Below are positions 22,214-35,000 of a stretch of 64,000 bases of DNA, piece by piece; positions within the stretch are counted from its first letter, which is position 1; the number at the start of each line of letters is the position of its first letter. Source of the DNA: Lepidurus packardi (taxonomy: Eukaryota; Arthropoda; Branchiopoda; Notostraca; Triopsidae); contig JAKZAN010000004.1 in the NCBI GenBank assembly GCA_023053545.1, forward strand, positions 7,688,001-7,752,000. Reading direction: 5' to 3'. The position numbers and the translations under genes were made by a program. The notes under the pieces are model-generated. The model was not told the origin of the DNA and did not search any database. It saw only the letters and a program-made list of their open reading frames with translations.

Positions 22214-25196
22214 ATTGTGGTACTCATTTCCGTCCCTAAAGTCGCTAATTAGCTCAGCTGAGCTCAAACTCACAATGTTCCGCGTTTCCACGATCGATTT
22301 CGCAGTTCGTATTGCACACCTGTGGTGCCAGATCTGCTATCGCAACGAACCTTGTTGTCGTGGTGAAATAAAATTGAATTAAGTCTCAATTTTTGGCTAG
22401 TTTGTAAGACTTCTTTTCTCCTAGCGGCAACAGTACGGGTTAGCAACAACCAAGTTTTCTCTCCGCCTTCTTGCGTTCTGCGGCCCACGAATAACGATAA
22501 AAATACATGTACCATTTTGCCAGTAGTTCGCAGTGGAGGCTCTCTACTGACTGGATTCTGGCGGAAAGCGTGATGGTAATCTCTGATGCCTTCTTTTTAC
22601 AGTCGAGGGAGGTCAGTTTTTCTCCTTGCCAAGCTCTTTTCAGATCGAGAAAGAGCTCTTCATTTTATTTCATGTGCCGCTTATGGAAAAGAAAGAGGAC
22701 CCTTTTTCCATTGTTTTTTGGATTTGGCGCGGGGGACTGTAAGACGTTAGGTACCCCCAGTGAAAGCATGCATAATAAATTGATAACAAGTGCATATCTC
22801 TGTTAGATATTGAGTATATGGGTAAAGATCGAATCGAGCCCAGAGAGGGGGCGTTTTTTTTCTTGAGCTGGGTGCTGGCCTAAGCACTTTTTTACGAGTG
22901 CCTTCACTTGGCTGCTACTCCGACGGTCTCCTTTTCTCTCCCGTTTCTTTTACTTTTCTTGTGGGTCGTCGTCTACGTATCGGGAAAGTGATGCTATACT
23001 GCGTTTGGGGGGTGGACTGGCACGCTGCAGTGGATATCTTGATGGGTTTTCAAGTACCCCTTTTCTCTCTTTCTCTCATAGTCGTCCGTTGCCGGCACAC
23101 ACGATGAGCTTGATAGTGATGTGTCTTTTACTCCGCTAGTCCTCATAATAGGCCAGATATACGAGCAAAGCTATAGTATCCACTCGCGGTTTTCTTTTTA
23201 GCTATTACTGCGCGGGTACGAGCATTCACCAAAGACGCTAGCGGTACACAATACTGTGGGCATAAAAGCTAGTTCGGGCTCTCATATATAAACACAAAAG
23301 ACATTAGGGACTTCCAGTTTGTTTCCTATATAGCAACGTTCATAAAAACATTATGAGTGTTATCCTTGATAAACAAAACAAAACTGAAAGTTGGTGCCAT
23401 GGTCGGCATGAGGAGTGTCCGTCATCTCTTAAGAGGAAAATTCGGTACTTGGCCAGTTTCTGCCCCACATTCTAAACAGTAACCCACGAATCTACACTAT
23501 GAATGCGATGCGGGGCGGAACCTGTACAAGTATCGAAAATTCCTTAATGTTTCAATAAAATAATTTCAATTGCAGTTGCTTTGGTACCAACGGGATTTTG
23601 GGTTCTGTAGTTAAGAGCTTACGAAAGCTTTATGGATTAAGAAGGTCAACGAAGACAAACCAAGTTCTGTAGCAAGGTAATGTCCTGCGGTTGCATGAAA
23701 GATGCATGATGGTTGATGTAAGATTTTAGCTAATGTAAGAGTAATGAAATTTTAAGCTTTCCAAGTTCCTGAAGTTGCGTGCCGCAAGACTGAGTGTATG
23801 TGTGTGTATATGTGTGCTACTGCAAGCCTGGGATGTAAATCACCTGTTACTTGGACCGTTAATGCATAATTACGGTGGCAAACGTGCGAGGCATGTATGT
23901 GTGCTCTGTGCGTGTCGTGTGTATGGCGTTTCATGTATAGTACAGTATATTACTGTGGAATTTAGTTTGCCCAGGCGTTTTATGGACTCGGGGTACTGAA
24001 ACCCGATACCTGATACCCAAAAAAACTAAAGCTTTTTAGTTGGAAAACGGTAACCTGAACAAAGTCTAGAAAGCAAACAGTGTCAATGTCTCTTTCATTT
24101 CTATCTTCCTACTTTTTGGTATATTTCTTCGCCCTTTCCCTTGGCGACTGTGTACCTGAGTCAGAACACATGCAAAGGCAGCTTTGGACCCTTTTTCTTT
24201 CCTCTTATAATACCCATTTGGGGCCAAGTTTTTTTTTTCTTTAGTTTTTTTTAGCGTCTTATAGTCGCGTGCAAAGTTTGAGTTTCATAGCTTCGTGGAG
24301 AAAGTTTGGCACCAGCGTGTATTTGGAAGGATACAAGTTTTGCTGGAGCCAAAATAAAAAAAGGCGATTGCGATCTGGCGCATTACAGGCAGATTACAGG
24401 GGTATATTTAGGTACCCGGAATCTGTCTTTAAGACTTCGTATGGGGTTATCTGTGTTGCTAACTTTCTACGTTTAGCCTTAAGAGATTGCAAGAAAAACT
24501 TTCTTTACGTAATCTGCTTAAGAGGATAGGGCCGTTGACGGTCTCAGAACTTTGCTCCTAATTAATAAAACAGGGAAAGCACAACTACACGTCGATCACC
24601 ATGTAGTACCATGCAAGTTTCGTCCTACCCTGGAAATTAGTCCTACCGCCTTTCCCAGAAGTTGCATTACGCGTGGTATTCCTATATAGTTTGAATTATT
24701 GCGTAGGTTCCGCTCTTTTTAGATTTTTTTGCGAGCTTTGTAGATGCACTCAAGTCTTAAACATTTCAGGGAAAGGAAAATTTCTTCATTTCTAATTATT
24801 TTTTCAAGTTAGAATATTTCTATAAGGGCGTCCATGGAGAGATGACTGCGTCTACTCGAAGAGGAAGTCAATTAGTTTTTTGGCTGCTGGAATATCAGGG
24901 AACTTCTTGTCTTGTCTTGTCTTTTGCTCTCCTTTTTATTTTGTTTTAATTTTCTTTTATCGACGCTAAAACTTGTTGCACGGAAATGCCTGGAAGCGTT
25001 TGCATGGCTTTGCTGCCCGGGAGAAGTCGATAATGAAGCCGCACTTGAGCTAGTTCACCTCCCTTTTCCTCATACAGTTCTATGTATCGTGATGAATTGC
25101 TTCAAAAATTAAATGAATCCAAAGAGGACCCCGACTAGATTTTTTTTACAAGTTATTTCTGTGGTTTATTTATCACCCTTACCCATTTAGATCAAA

Positions 25197-25424
25197 TTAA
25201 TGGCTCAGTCGAGCCAAAGAGGGCGTGTCGTGCTGACTACGCAGTATCGTACCGTCAGCGTCACAGTTATTTATCTCTTGAGCTGCAACATTCGAGTCGT
25301 ATCGTTCGCAGTCGTGTGGTGATGATCGCATTTCTGCGATTTCGTTAGATAGTACAGGAAAAGGACTGGCAGATGGTGGTGATGATGATGTGTATGTACA
25401 CAGGGAAGTACCGTTCAAATCCAT
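25197..25424 (-). CDS. Uncertain small ORF (75 aa) with nearby polyadenylation signal
   Basis: I do not recognise this product. The ATG has a good context (CAGCATGG) and an in-frame TAA lies two codons upstream. The peptide is Ser/Pro/Asp-rich, starts MDLNGTSLCTYTSSSPPSAS, ends ARLSH, and has no hydrophobic segment or known motif. AATAAA (minus strand, 25165-25170) follows about 27 bases after the stop, and an acceptor-like TTTCTTTGTATTCATGCCAG lies just upstream. Together these would suit a small terminal exon, but ORFs this size are common by chance here. Confidence 0.2.
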   Translation of the reverse strand: MDLNGTSLCTYTSSSPPSASPFPVLSNEIAEMRSSPHDCERYDSNVAAQEINNCDADGTILRSQHDTPSLARLSH

Positions 25425-27412
25425 GCTGTCTTAGCTGTCAAGTGCCTGGCATGAATACAAAGAAATATATAGTGAGATAAATTTTAGCGTGAAAGACATT
25501 TTACGAGCATTATTCTTGTCCTGTAGTACTCTGTTTAAAGGTTCAGGCGTAGTAAATTAAGGTTAAGGTGTGGGGTCGATAGTACGGTATACGTGTACAT
25601 GGAGTAGACAGTGTAGAAGAGGGTGAAGCAAGTTCTAGGTCAATTTCTTGCCCTGACTACTATTTTTGGCTAAACTGGGCTGCTAATTTGGCTGAGAACT
25701 GGAGCAAAAGTTGCCATGTTCTGCTGTGGGCTCCTTTTAATTAAGGACTGGTTAAGACGGAGGGCACAGCTTGGCTTGACTTCCTTCCGGTTCCCCTTAC
25801 CTTGCATACGTTTGAAAGTTTTGGACGAAGAAAGAAAAAGCGTGCGAAAGTGCAAAGGTTAGCGTCCTAGTCCTCACCTTACATTGTCAAATACAACGTT
25901 GAAATTTTTGGAGGCTTTAGAGGTTAGAACAGAATTTGCCCCTGGGTAAGGTCTTAAAATGTCTTCGTCAGCGAAGGATGGGGAGACAAAGTTCTTCGTG
26001 TGCTAATAAGGATCTGAAGTTTATAAATAAAAAAACAGTAATGTGTCATTAAGCTGCGTTTAAAGGGGGAATGTGTGGTTTTCGTCGCAGTTTGGAAAAA
26101 AGTGTCTCTGCTTCAACGTTTAATGATGAGTGATATTTAGGATCTGTATTTACTGAGAAAACTTCTAGTTCGGAGATTAGGGGATTAGGTATTTGAAAAA
26201 AAATATATATTATTTTGTGAAGTTTTATTGTTTGTTTATTTTTTTATATTTGTTGTCGTTCTTTTTGCTCGTTAGCGATTCATACAAAATGTTCCCAGAC
26301 TATTGGCTTGGAAAATGTTGCCATGTTTTAATAAAGCACTTAATTCTCGGAAGCAAATGAGAGCAATTATGCAATTAACAACATGGAAATTTTAATTGAA
26401 AACAGTTCGGAAGGAAAAACGACGCTTGAGCTGTAAAAAAGGTGAAATTAAAAACATTCCCAGTGATCAGGAATTACTTTCGTTGACAGAGATTTCATTC
26501 CTGTCGCAGGCTTAACTTACTCTACAGTAAGTCTGTTGCTAGTTCACACAGCTTGAAAACTCTCCTAAATCACATGGTAGATACAGAAAGAAATATGCCA
26601 ATACCTTGTGAAGCGCGACAAATGCCTTGTAATCCATTTTGTGTCCCTTAAATCTGCGAAAGCGGTTCGCTGGAAAATAAAATAAGTGAAACATGGAAGA
26701 GAATAGACGAAGAGACTAAAAACTTGACAAGCTTGTCACTTCAGAGCCTCTCCCACGCCTACATGAAGGCTTAAAGCTCCCGAAACCCGAAAGTTCTGGA
26801 AAAATGCAATTCTTTTCAGACATGGTTATGATTCATATAAATCCTCACGTTAACTTTTCGTTCGAGTAACTTCTGAAGGAAATACACTTAAGGGAAAACG
26901 TCGATGAAAGTTTGTTGGCTCACACTCGACTCACTGGTGTATATTCAGAGAAAAGCTTCCAAAGATAAAGCTTTTCGCTGTGGGTGATTTGACTGCGGCT
27001 CTGAAGCTCTAACTTTTCATGGATATCGTCGATCCTTGCAAGAAATTCTCCTTTTGAATCCGTGGAAAGGAGGAAGTGCTGTCAGACGGCAGTACAATTT
27101 ACTAGCGAAATTTCCCCACTTATAAAATGTATATCTATATACAAGATGCCGCTTATTGTGATCACTGGTTATTAGAATCAGCCGCTTTATGGAATCAAAT
27201 TTTAAAAGGACAGATTTTTTACCAATGACCGATTCAAAATGATAAAATTCATAATATCGATTATTAGAATCATACTTGCATATATTAGAATCAATTTCAA
27301 ATGAATCTTCGCATGCACAGTAACGACACGACACTAGTGATTGCTACATGGACTTTGCATATTGACCAGTGACATTTGCTTTTACGTCGTTTGACCAATC
27401 CTGTCATTTCCA

Positions 27413-27563
27413 GCCTACTACTACGCTTAGGGGGAAATCCCTTCTAAACTACCCAGTCAATTGAATAAGCAGGTTATTCAATTGAATTACAAGTTCTTTT
27501 AATGGACTGGGAAAATTGGGAGGGATATCATGTTGAGAACCCTACCTAAGCGTAGGAGTAGGC
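27413..27563. mobile_element. 151-bp foldback MITE nested in the pogo-like element
   Basis: The terminal inverted repeats GCCTACTACTACGCTTAGG (left) and CCTAAGCGTAGGAGTAGGC (right) match at 18 of 19 positions. Inside is a perfect 12-bp foldback, TCAATTGAATAA and TTATTCAATTGA around GCAGG. It has no ORF. It interrupts the pogo-like element between its left end and its transposase start, so it inserted later. The target-site duplication is unclear, so its superfamily is undetermined. Confidence 0.85.
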
Positions 27564-27611
27564 TTTAAAGGCTCGGTGTTAGTTGTGTTTTAGACGTGTG
27601 GTTATATAAAA

Positions 27612-27881
27612 ATGGCGACGAACAAGAAAAGAATGGATTTAAATGTAAAAGAGAAATTGGGACTCATTTAAACTTATGACAAGTTAAATTTAAAAGGTTT
27701 GGCATATAGGGAAGTGGCCGTTAAATTAGGAATTCCTCAGTCGTCGTCTATCAAAGTTGTTGAAAATCTTTGCGAAATAAAACATCGTGGGTGTAGTGAA
27801 TCTAGAAAAAGGAAATGGGTAGGAAGGTGTCAGAAAGTAGATGATACTTTGTTTCTCAGCTTTAAACAAGCCAGTAACTGA
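27612..27881 (+). pseudogene. Transposase relic: psq/CENP-B-type helix-turn-helix N-terminus
   Basis: The frame starts MATNKKRMDLNVKEKLGLI, has an in-frame TAA (27669-27671), then continues TYDKLNLKGLAYREVAVKLG and IPQSSSIKVVENL. This matches the pipsqueak-type helix-turn-helix of pogo/Tigger/jerky transposases (a lysine-rich start, then YREIAKKLGIPxSTVS-like). The next stretch, RKRKWVGRCQKVDDTLFLSF, resembles the start of the second CENP-B-type domain. A second stop at 27879 ends similarity. The gene is broken. Confidence 0.75.
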
Positions 27882-27960
27882 TTTTCGATAGTAGAAACTT
27901 TGCTTAATGGAATGAGTATTCAGTTGACAAACCTGATATACAGTGGATGTGTATGATGTG

Positions 27961-27987
27961 GAGAGAGAGAGAGAGAGAGAGAGAGAG
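27961..27987. repeat. GA microsatellite
   Basis: (GA)13 directly after the transposon relic. Confidence 0.95.
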
Positions 27988-30186
27988 CTATATATGTATG
28001 TATAGATATAAAAAATAAATATACCCCGTTGCTCATTTTACGGAAATAAATTTCTAATGTTTTATGCATCGCGACACTCAAGTCATTACATTGAAACATT
28101 GAAGTGAAAAACAAGACGCATAAAAAACGCAGACAGAAAGCTGAGCCATAAAACAGGGATGTTGGAAGGAATAGAAGGGAGAAGCTCCATTTATATAAAC
28201 TGCCGCCATCAGTGAAATGCAACTGTTTCGTATAGAATCAGTTTCTTCTGCTTTTCTTCTGCACATCATCGCATCCCTTTTTGACTAATTTTTTTAGCAT
28301 GGAAAGAGCTCACAGTAACGTTTACCAGCAGGAAAGAGCAAGCAAAGTGAGTACCCTTCGAAAGTACAGTAAATACTATTTTAACCAAATGCGAATGTAA
28401 GCTAGAAATTGCGCAAGAGCTACAGAAAACTTTTCACACAGACAACGTAGTGGAAAGAAATATGACTCCGAGCAAGACATCTATGAGGCAAAAACAAGGA
28501 CAAGGAGAAACGGCAGCAGCGAGAAAGACAACGAGCTTGAAAGAGGGCAAGAGACGAGACCAGATAACAAAATAAGTTTTTCTTCTTTTTCCCATCCAGC
28601 GAAGTCGAACCTCGAGAAAACTGCAGCGCTCAGGGATTGCGTCTGTTTTGATAAACCGGCGAAAGGGTGGTTTCCGAGGGGTGCCGCAGCAACAAAATAC
28701 ACCAAAGCAAGGAAAGAAATAAGGCGGGAGTGTATTTCTTGCACCAGAGTTGCGACTTACGCAATACGTTGGGAATCGTTCATTTTAGTATTTCCTTAAA
28801 TAAAAAAGGAAATGAAAACGGAATGGTTTAGTTCAGAAGCATAATTAATTTTATGCGAAAAACTTGCAGTAATTAAGCTAGTCTTGGCCCTGAAAGGAAA
28901 TTCTTGACTCCCACGATGAAGAAATTGTAGAATCCCTCAGAGGGAACGAAAAAAAACGCTATGAAAAGGCAGCATTGCGTTGGTTGTTATTTCTTCCATT
29001 TCTCCCCCAATGTCGGGGTATTTCTTCCATTTCTTTCTGCCGTTTCACCCGTTCTTTTTTCAGTGAAAGCTTGAAGTTTAAAATGCAAGCTTATAGTGAC
29101 GCGGGTTTCTATTTTGGAATCAGTTTTAAGGGTCATGAAACGGAATTTCGATTTTCGAATTGCTCCCCCTATATATATGTAGAAAGAGAGAGAGAGAATG
29201 AAGGATTGGCAACTTGACATTCCATTCAGAACCATTTTTAATGTGTGTAAAACTACCCCTTCCTTTTTGTACTGATAAACAGCCAATTAAGCTCAAAAGC
29301 TTTTACGCCATTTCTGTCAGGATTTTCCGAGTTGTAACACAGGTCGTAAGACACCTTTGCATAGACGCTTATTGATGAGTGTGCAACATAATCAATAGCT
29401 TTTATGATATTGTATTAGCTAAATGGGGGCTTGATGTATGTAGGGCGATTGTCAGGGCGCACACACACACACTGCCTGGCAGGCAATGTGTATTACTTGC
29501 CCGGAATTGCTGGTTCCTTTTTTGCTTGACAGGTCGGTGCTTTTCATAGCTTGCCAGCGAAAAATGACATTTTTTCGCAAGCGCCATTACGCAAATTAAA
29601 AACACCCCTGCTTGAAACGAAGTTTTCTCCGCCTGGTTTATTTATATATAAAAACCTTTTCAGGTCCTTTTAAGTACCGCCTAACAATAGTTTCGAGGGA
29701 AACAAGAACAGGCCTATTTAACGGGTTGTTGAGGGAGGCTCTTTTTGCGTATGCGTCGAACTGCAAATTGCAGAATTAGATAGGAACGTAAACATGACGC
29801 TGGCAGTGACTTGGGTATTTGCTACTCTCCACTAGATGTGCCGTCCGGGGATTGCAAGGAAGCGTGGGTTGCTCTTCTGTTTACGTTGAGAATGTCAAGG
29901 CATTTGCGTCATGGCTCATTAGGGTCGTAGACCTGGGTTTTCGACTTGGGTTTGTTAGATCTAGGGATGGGGAGGGACTGGGAAACGTTTTGGTTTTGGG
30001 AGGGTAGACAGTCGTAATGGATTTAGAAGCCCAGACAGATTACTTACTGTCTTGGAATAAACAAGGGTCGTGGGTTTTGGACTGCTTTAGCACGTGTCCA
30101 TCCGTGATGATGATTTCTGCAGCCTTGAAAGCGCTGGTGAGTGAGGAGGATGAACAAGAACTTTGTACTTGACAAGAATACAAGAC

Positions 30187-30552
30187 ATGGACCAGATTGC
30201 GCCGACAGAAGCTGCCAATCTAGCGCAACACCACCAACACAGTTGCTTTCTTTTGGCCGTAATGGACATAATCGAAGGCGTCCGGCAACAACGTTTGACA
30301 GACTTGGCATGGGTCGATTGTGTTGACGAGGTCCATGTCACACCTAAACTACGTGTACCTACTCGTTTTGTTTTACGTAGACGTGGCTGCGAACCGAAGA
30401 CCCTTGTGACGGCCATGACACTTCCCAAACGTTTGCTGCATGAGCGTTTATTGGCTTGCTTGAGGGAGTTTCAGGAGTGGAGATTTGGGGCTGCGGAGAA
30501 TGTAACGAAAAGAAAATGGTTGGTAAAGTGTCGGCTATGTTGGATCTTATAG
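30187..30552 (+). CDS. Uncertain ORF, 121 aa
   Basis: I do not recognise this protein. It starts at an ATG with a good context (GACATGG) and reads MDQIAPTEAANLAQHHQHSC, then a helical, Leu/Arg-rich body (FLLAVMDIIEGVRQQRLTD; TLPKRLLHERLLACLREFQE). Codon composition is less AT-biased than nearby random frames, and it lies in the GC-richer island. There is no signal peptide or membrane segment. In-frame donor-like sites (AAT|GTAACG, TTG|GTAAAG) near the end would allow an exon. Several random frames in this window reach similar length, so confidence is low. Confidence 0.2.
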   Translation: MDQIAPTEAANLAQHHQHSCFLLAVMDIIEGVRQQRLTDLAWVDCVDEVHVTPKLRVPTRFVLRRRGCEPKTLVTAMTLPKRLLHERLLACLREFQEWRFGAAENVTKRKWLVKCRLCWIL

Positions 30553-32031
30553 TAGAGTGGTATAGGATCCGATCTCCGTACGGTGACGGGAGGCAGGGGC
30601 TATTTTCCTTGTGTTTGAAAAGAACTCGGGGAGGGAAAAAGTGCACCCGGAGGAATATTGCAGGAAGGGCAGTTTGTAGAACTGTGGTAGTGCTTGGCAA
30701 AATGCAATGGAGCACGTGCTTGAATAAGTATAGAAATGGTTGGTGGAGGGGAGAAACGCGACCTAGGACGGCAACTTGGTACAGTACTGCGCGGTGCTGA
30801 TTGGTCCAATCCCGCGAAAGAACTCCTCCAGGACCGAATGCAGATGGCGCTCACGTCTGCTGCCACGTGGCATGGTTGCGTTCCCAAGAACGACGGTTGG
30901 AAGATGTAAACCGTTTTTCTTTTGAGAAACTGTTATGGGGTTTCGTGGAGCCATTCTTCTTCAGCTTTCTACTTTGCTAAAAGCTAAAAAGAATGAAAAG
31001 GAAATGTGTCTCGGGGCCCGGGACAAATGTTGAAAGCGTCTCTTTCCCTAACGGCTGTTCCAGGAGACGTTTCCAGTTTCCTTCTGCTTTCGACTTCTTT
31101 TTATGGTAACTATATGTGTATAAAAATGCCATCTAGTTGTCCTCCTTTGACTGCTCTAGCTTAATACCGCGCTCTGCTTAGTTTGTCCATTCTTTATTGC
31201 GATATCAAAATCCTCTCCTTAGCAATTAATGTTCTATACCTAAATTTATCAAAGCAAGCCTTTTTGCTGAACCTCGACAGTAAAGCTAACTTGTGTAACT
31301 TACTATTGTCCAGAGAGTACGACAGTTGTCTGCGTATCCGTTGGTACGGTGTTCCAAACAGCAAAATCTTTCTATTTATGTTATTTAAAAAGGAAGAATA
31401 TTTATTAATTATATTTTACCACGCGATGGCTATTTGGATGTTTGCTAGCCTTTCCAATCCTGTTCCCGTGCCATTTAGCAAAAAAAACTTAATTGTAAAG
31501 TATGCCGCTCAATGCTTTGACACGCCCTTTGCAGGATTTAATCGGGTTTCGTGCCATCTTTCAAAGTAAACTAGGAATTGGTTTTATAGCTAGAACATGA
31601 CGAGGGCGCACACAAAAAGCTTTTGATGATGCTCCCTCAAATTTCCTTGCTTTTCTGTCAGGTACATATCTACCTTGATTGAAACAAGAAAAATTCTTTG
31701 TGATCCCACGTGGGATGCGTGTGGTTTAATATTCTTTTGCTGGGCTTTGTTGTGTTCCTCCTCCCGACTGTCTATACTTGTCTTCACAGTCTCGCAAGTC
31801 GTATAAAAAAGAGTGTCACGCGCGGCCAAGACAGATTCTTCCTTAGAGAGAGAGATGGGAATGAAAGAACAGAAGAACCTTCCTTTGCTTCCCCTTCATC
31901 CCGTCTGCTGTTGTACTTTTTACTGTAGATTCGAGTGGGAGAATCCTCCATTTAGAATAGGTAGGCGGTTGATGACGCTTTGGTAGTAACAGTGAGGCCT
32001 CATTTACGAAAAGGACTCAAATAAGGCTCCA

Positions 32032-32049
32032 GGGGGGGGGGGGGGGGGG
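32032..32049. repeat. Poly-G run (18 nt)
   Basis: Eighteen consecutive G residues. The assembled length of such runs is unreliable. Confidence 0.9.
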
Positions 32050-35000
32050 TAAAATATATGTGTAGAGCAGGTGCTCTGACGGAAATAAAAAGCCAATAAA
32101 AAAACAAAAAAAAACTACAAAGAAACAAAAGCGCGCTATAAAAGCGCCCTGTGTGTGCGCTTTATGGGGAGGACTAACCTGGTAGCACCTTTCGGTCCGG
32201 TACCCGGGACCCATAATCGGTCCACCGGAATGACGAGCGTGTATTTGCAGGAAGAAACGACCTCTTTAGCACTCTTACCCTAAAGCCCGCCCCGCCTTTC
32301 CTTGCTACTGTCTTTTCAAGTCCTTTTCTTACCAGCCACGCCTTTTTTTAAACAAAAAGAAAATGGGCAAAAAATCTGAGAGATTTTTTCTGAACAAGAG
32401 GAAGAGAAGAGCAGACTGAATTTACCCAACTGGAAATTCTGGAAATTTTGCAGCGCGAGGTTCATTTTCCAGTGCAGTAAGTCAGAACACAATTTGGCCT
32501 TATCGAGAGTCGGAAGCATTATAGAGAAATACCAACAAAATAGTCGCAGTTAGACAGTTATACCTAGTTCTAGTTTTGGTTAACAAGGGACTCGAGGGAG
32601 AGGCAGAGCACACTAAAGGAAGAGGATTCTGTGTGTTTTTTATCCTGATTTATTTTTATAATAAGCCGAGGGAATCCCTTGTATGTGGTTGTCAGACGAG
32701 GAAACAATGGTCTTTTAATCACCGTGTAAACCGTAAATCTTCCAACACTAGAGACAAAGGCCGTCCGTTATAGGTTAAATACACACACACATCAACTGCT
32801 TGGCTTGACTTGGCCCGTTTGGTGTAATGGATTATGTATTGGGTGAGAGAGAAAGGGTCTGAGCAAAGAAATATGGGGGAAATGCGGAGTATGATTCGGA
32901 GTATTGAGAAGTGCCAGGCTTCTCAAGAAGGACCTTGACAGCTTTGTTCAGTTGGAAACCTAAATGGCTCGGACTTGCCGACAATTCACACATGCAGCCA
33001 TTCCAAACATTCATTTTTTCTCAGCAACAGTCCAAAAATTGATATTGACATGATGGATGATACCAGAACGTCGAAGTTTGGGGAAAACAATTATTTTTTT
33101 TGTTTCAAGAGCCTCTTTTCTTGTTAGTTACAATATGCTCGAGAATCTGCTGTTATCCAAGTTCGGAAAATTTCTGCTTGTATTGACATAATAGGGAGCA
33201 CTTGAGGTAGCTGAGATCGTGTACAATCTTATGGAAGGGAAGCCAGGACCTATTAAAAAGCTCGAAGAATACGATTAGGAAGCTCAAAAAGCTGGTTAGA
33301 TAAGAGTTTCTTTCGTCTTTTTTACCTTGAAGCTATTCCATCGAGTTCTGAAGAAACCTAACCAATTATATAAACGAGAAAGAGAGAGAGAGACAGGGGT
33401 CTGACTGATTTTTAATTCTTGATCTGAACGTTCCCCTCCTTGGTTAATTTGATTGGCAGTTAAGAGCCCTCAAAACAAGGTAGTTTTAACCTTTGAGCTT
33501 GAGGAATTCGTTAAATATAAATTACCCCTTTGATAAATGAATTAATTATTACTTCTCTTAAAAAGTGGGTCAGCATTTCTTGTTCAGTGCATCCGACCTC
33601 TTTTTGCAACGCGTTACATTAAAAAGACGGTAGGGAGAATAAGGCACTGCGTCGCCATTGCAGTGGATGGTAGTCTAAAGTTTGATTACAGACGTGCGCT
33701 TGAGTTATTATTATAGCACATAAGGGACTTTGGGGAAGTTTTACAAGTGCAGTCCAGGAACAAGGAGATGTTTCCCAGTATTCTGTGTGTTGAAACAGAG
33801 CAAGAGAAGAGAGAGAAAGGGAGATGATGCTTGCTGCGTTCTATACGGTATAGATACCTTTTGGGCGGAAGAGAAAAGCCCGTGTTCTTCTTTAAGCTTG
33901 TGGGTTGTGAAAACGGGGTGGGGACGGAGCCGTATAACTTGGGCAGAACAAGACTAAGCTCTCGACCGAGTACCCGTTGTCGTTGTCGGAGCAATTGCCC
34001 TTCCAAAGAAAAAGGGATGTTTCTCGAGGAGGAAAAACTGAAGAAAGAGCAGATTTTCGACGCATTTTAAAACCCTAGTTTAATTTTCTTATTTTTTTTT
34101 ACCCTCCCACGTTGTCTATCTGCTGTCAAGAAGTTAATCTGTGAAACGGCCCTGGATCTGTTTAAAAGGAAAATTTGGGGACTTCTTTGCAAGCTTTGGG
34201 TTTTCATCAGGGTTAAAGTTATTTTATGACCACTCCAAAAAAATGGCGGAAAAAAGGGGGTTACGAAGAAGGGGATTTTTCCACCCTTAAAAAGAAGTTG
34301 GATGATACTTTTTCTCATGTTCTTTCGGAAGACTTGCAAGTTGCTAATTGGGGTACCCGGAAAATAAACCGATGGAAACTTGAAAAGAAAGGGATACGTA
34401 ATATGTGTGACGAGTACCTCTGAAAGCACTTCCTCGTCTCTTTCGTCTCCTGGAACTGCGTAGAGATAAGCTTGGTAGGAGTCATCATTAGCCTAAAAGG
34501 ATGTTCTCTGCGGAGTTTTTTTTTCTGTGTCCATGAATCCTTATCCTTTGATTTGCTACAAGTTGGTGGTACTTTAATGGTAAACTATACAGCATAATGT
34601 CTGGATGGGGGGGGACCTTCTTTTCTGTTCCCAAAGACTCCTTTTGGCCTATTACTTTTATTGTTCTTCCTCAGTGGGCTCTTATAGTGTTACCTAACGA
34701 GCTCGTGGAAGGACTTGGGAGAAATTTTGGCCAAAAAACTAAATAAAAAAAAAGAGAGAAATGAAAAGAGGAAAGAAAATACTAAAGGAATGGCCGTTCC
34801 GGAGTTCTGATGTGGCAAAACTTGTATTTCTGCCGGAGAACTTCTGGGCGTGTCATGAGTCCGCCTAGAAAACACTTCGAAAAAGTTTCCTCGCGGAAAA
34901 TAAGCTTAGGTGGCTTTTTTGTGCATTTATTTTTATCTTTCGCACTTTTTTTTTGGGGGGGGGGGACAGTTTGGTGTATACAGTACATCCCAGACGAGCA

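Larger units (their letters stand above)
21231..27129. other. Noncoding, with one weak ORF candidate
   Basis: No conserved exon on either strand. Holds a short CT repeat at 22195-22213, a TG-rich stretch near 23800, a short TTGTC tandem near 24908-24922 and a candidate small ORF at 25197-25424. If YIPF5 continues downstream, all of this would be intron. Confidence 0.5.
27130..27881 (+). mobile_element. Pogo/Tigger-like transposon, 5' part, 3' end lost
   Basis: The left end contains TGCCGCTTATTGTGATCAC followed by repeated (T)ATTAGAATCA motifs (about 27165, 27260 and 27283), the same arrangement as the MITE at 21 kb. After an inserted second MITE (27413-27563) comes an ATG at 27612 and a pogo-type DNA-binding domain. 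I found no matching right terminal repeat, and homology to a transposase ends near 27881, so the catalytic DDE part and right end are missing. Confidence 0.75.

Noticed and set aside
33204..33225. TGAGGTAG, the seed of let-7
   Set aside because: The rest of the mature sequence differs and no hairpin can be drawn. A similar seed near 11917 fails the same test.
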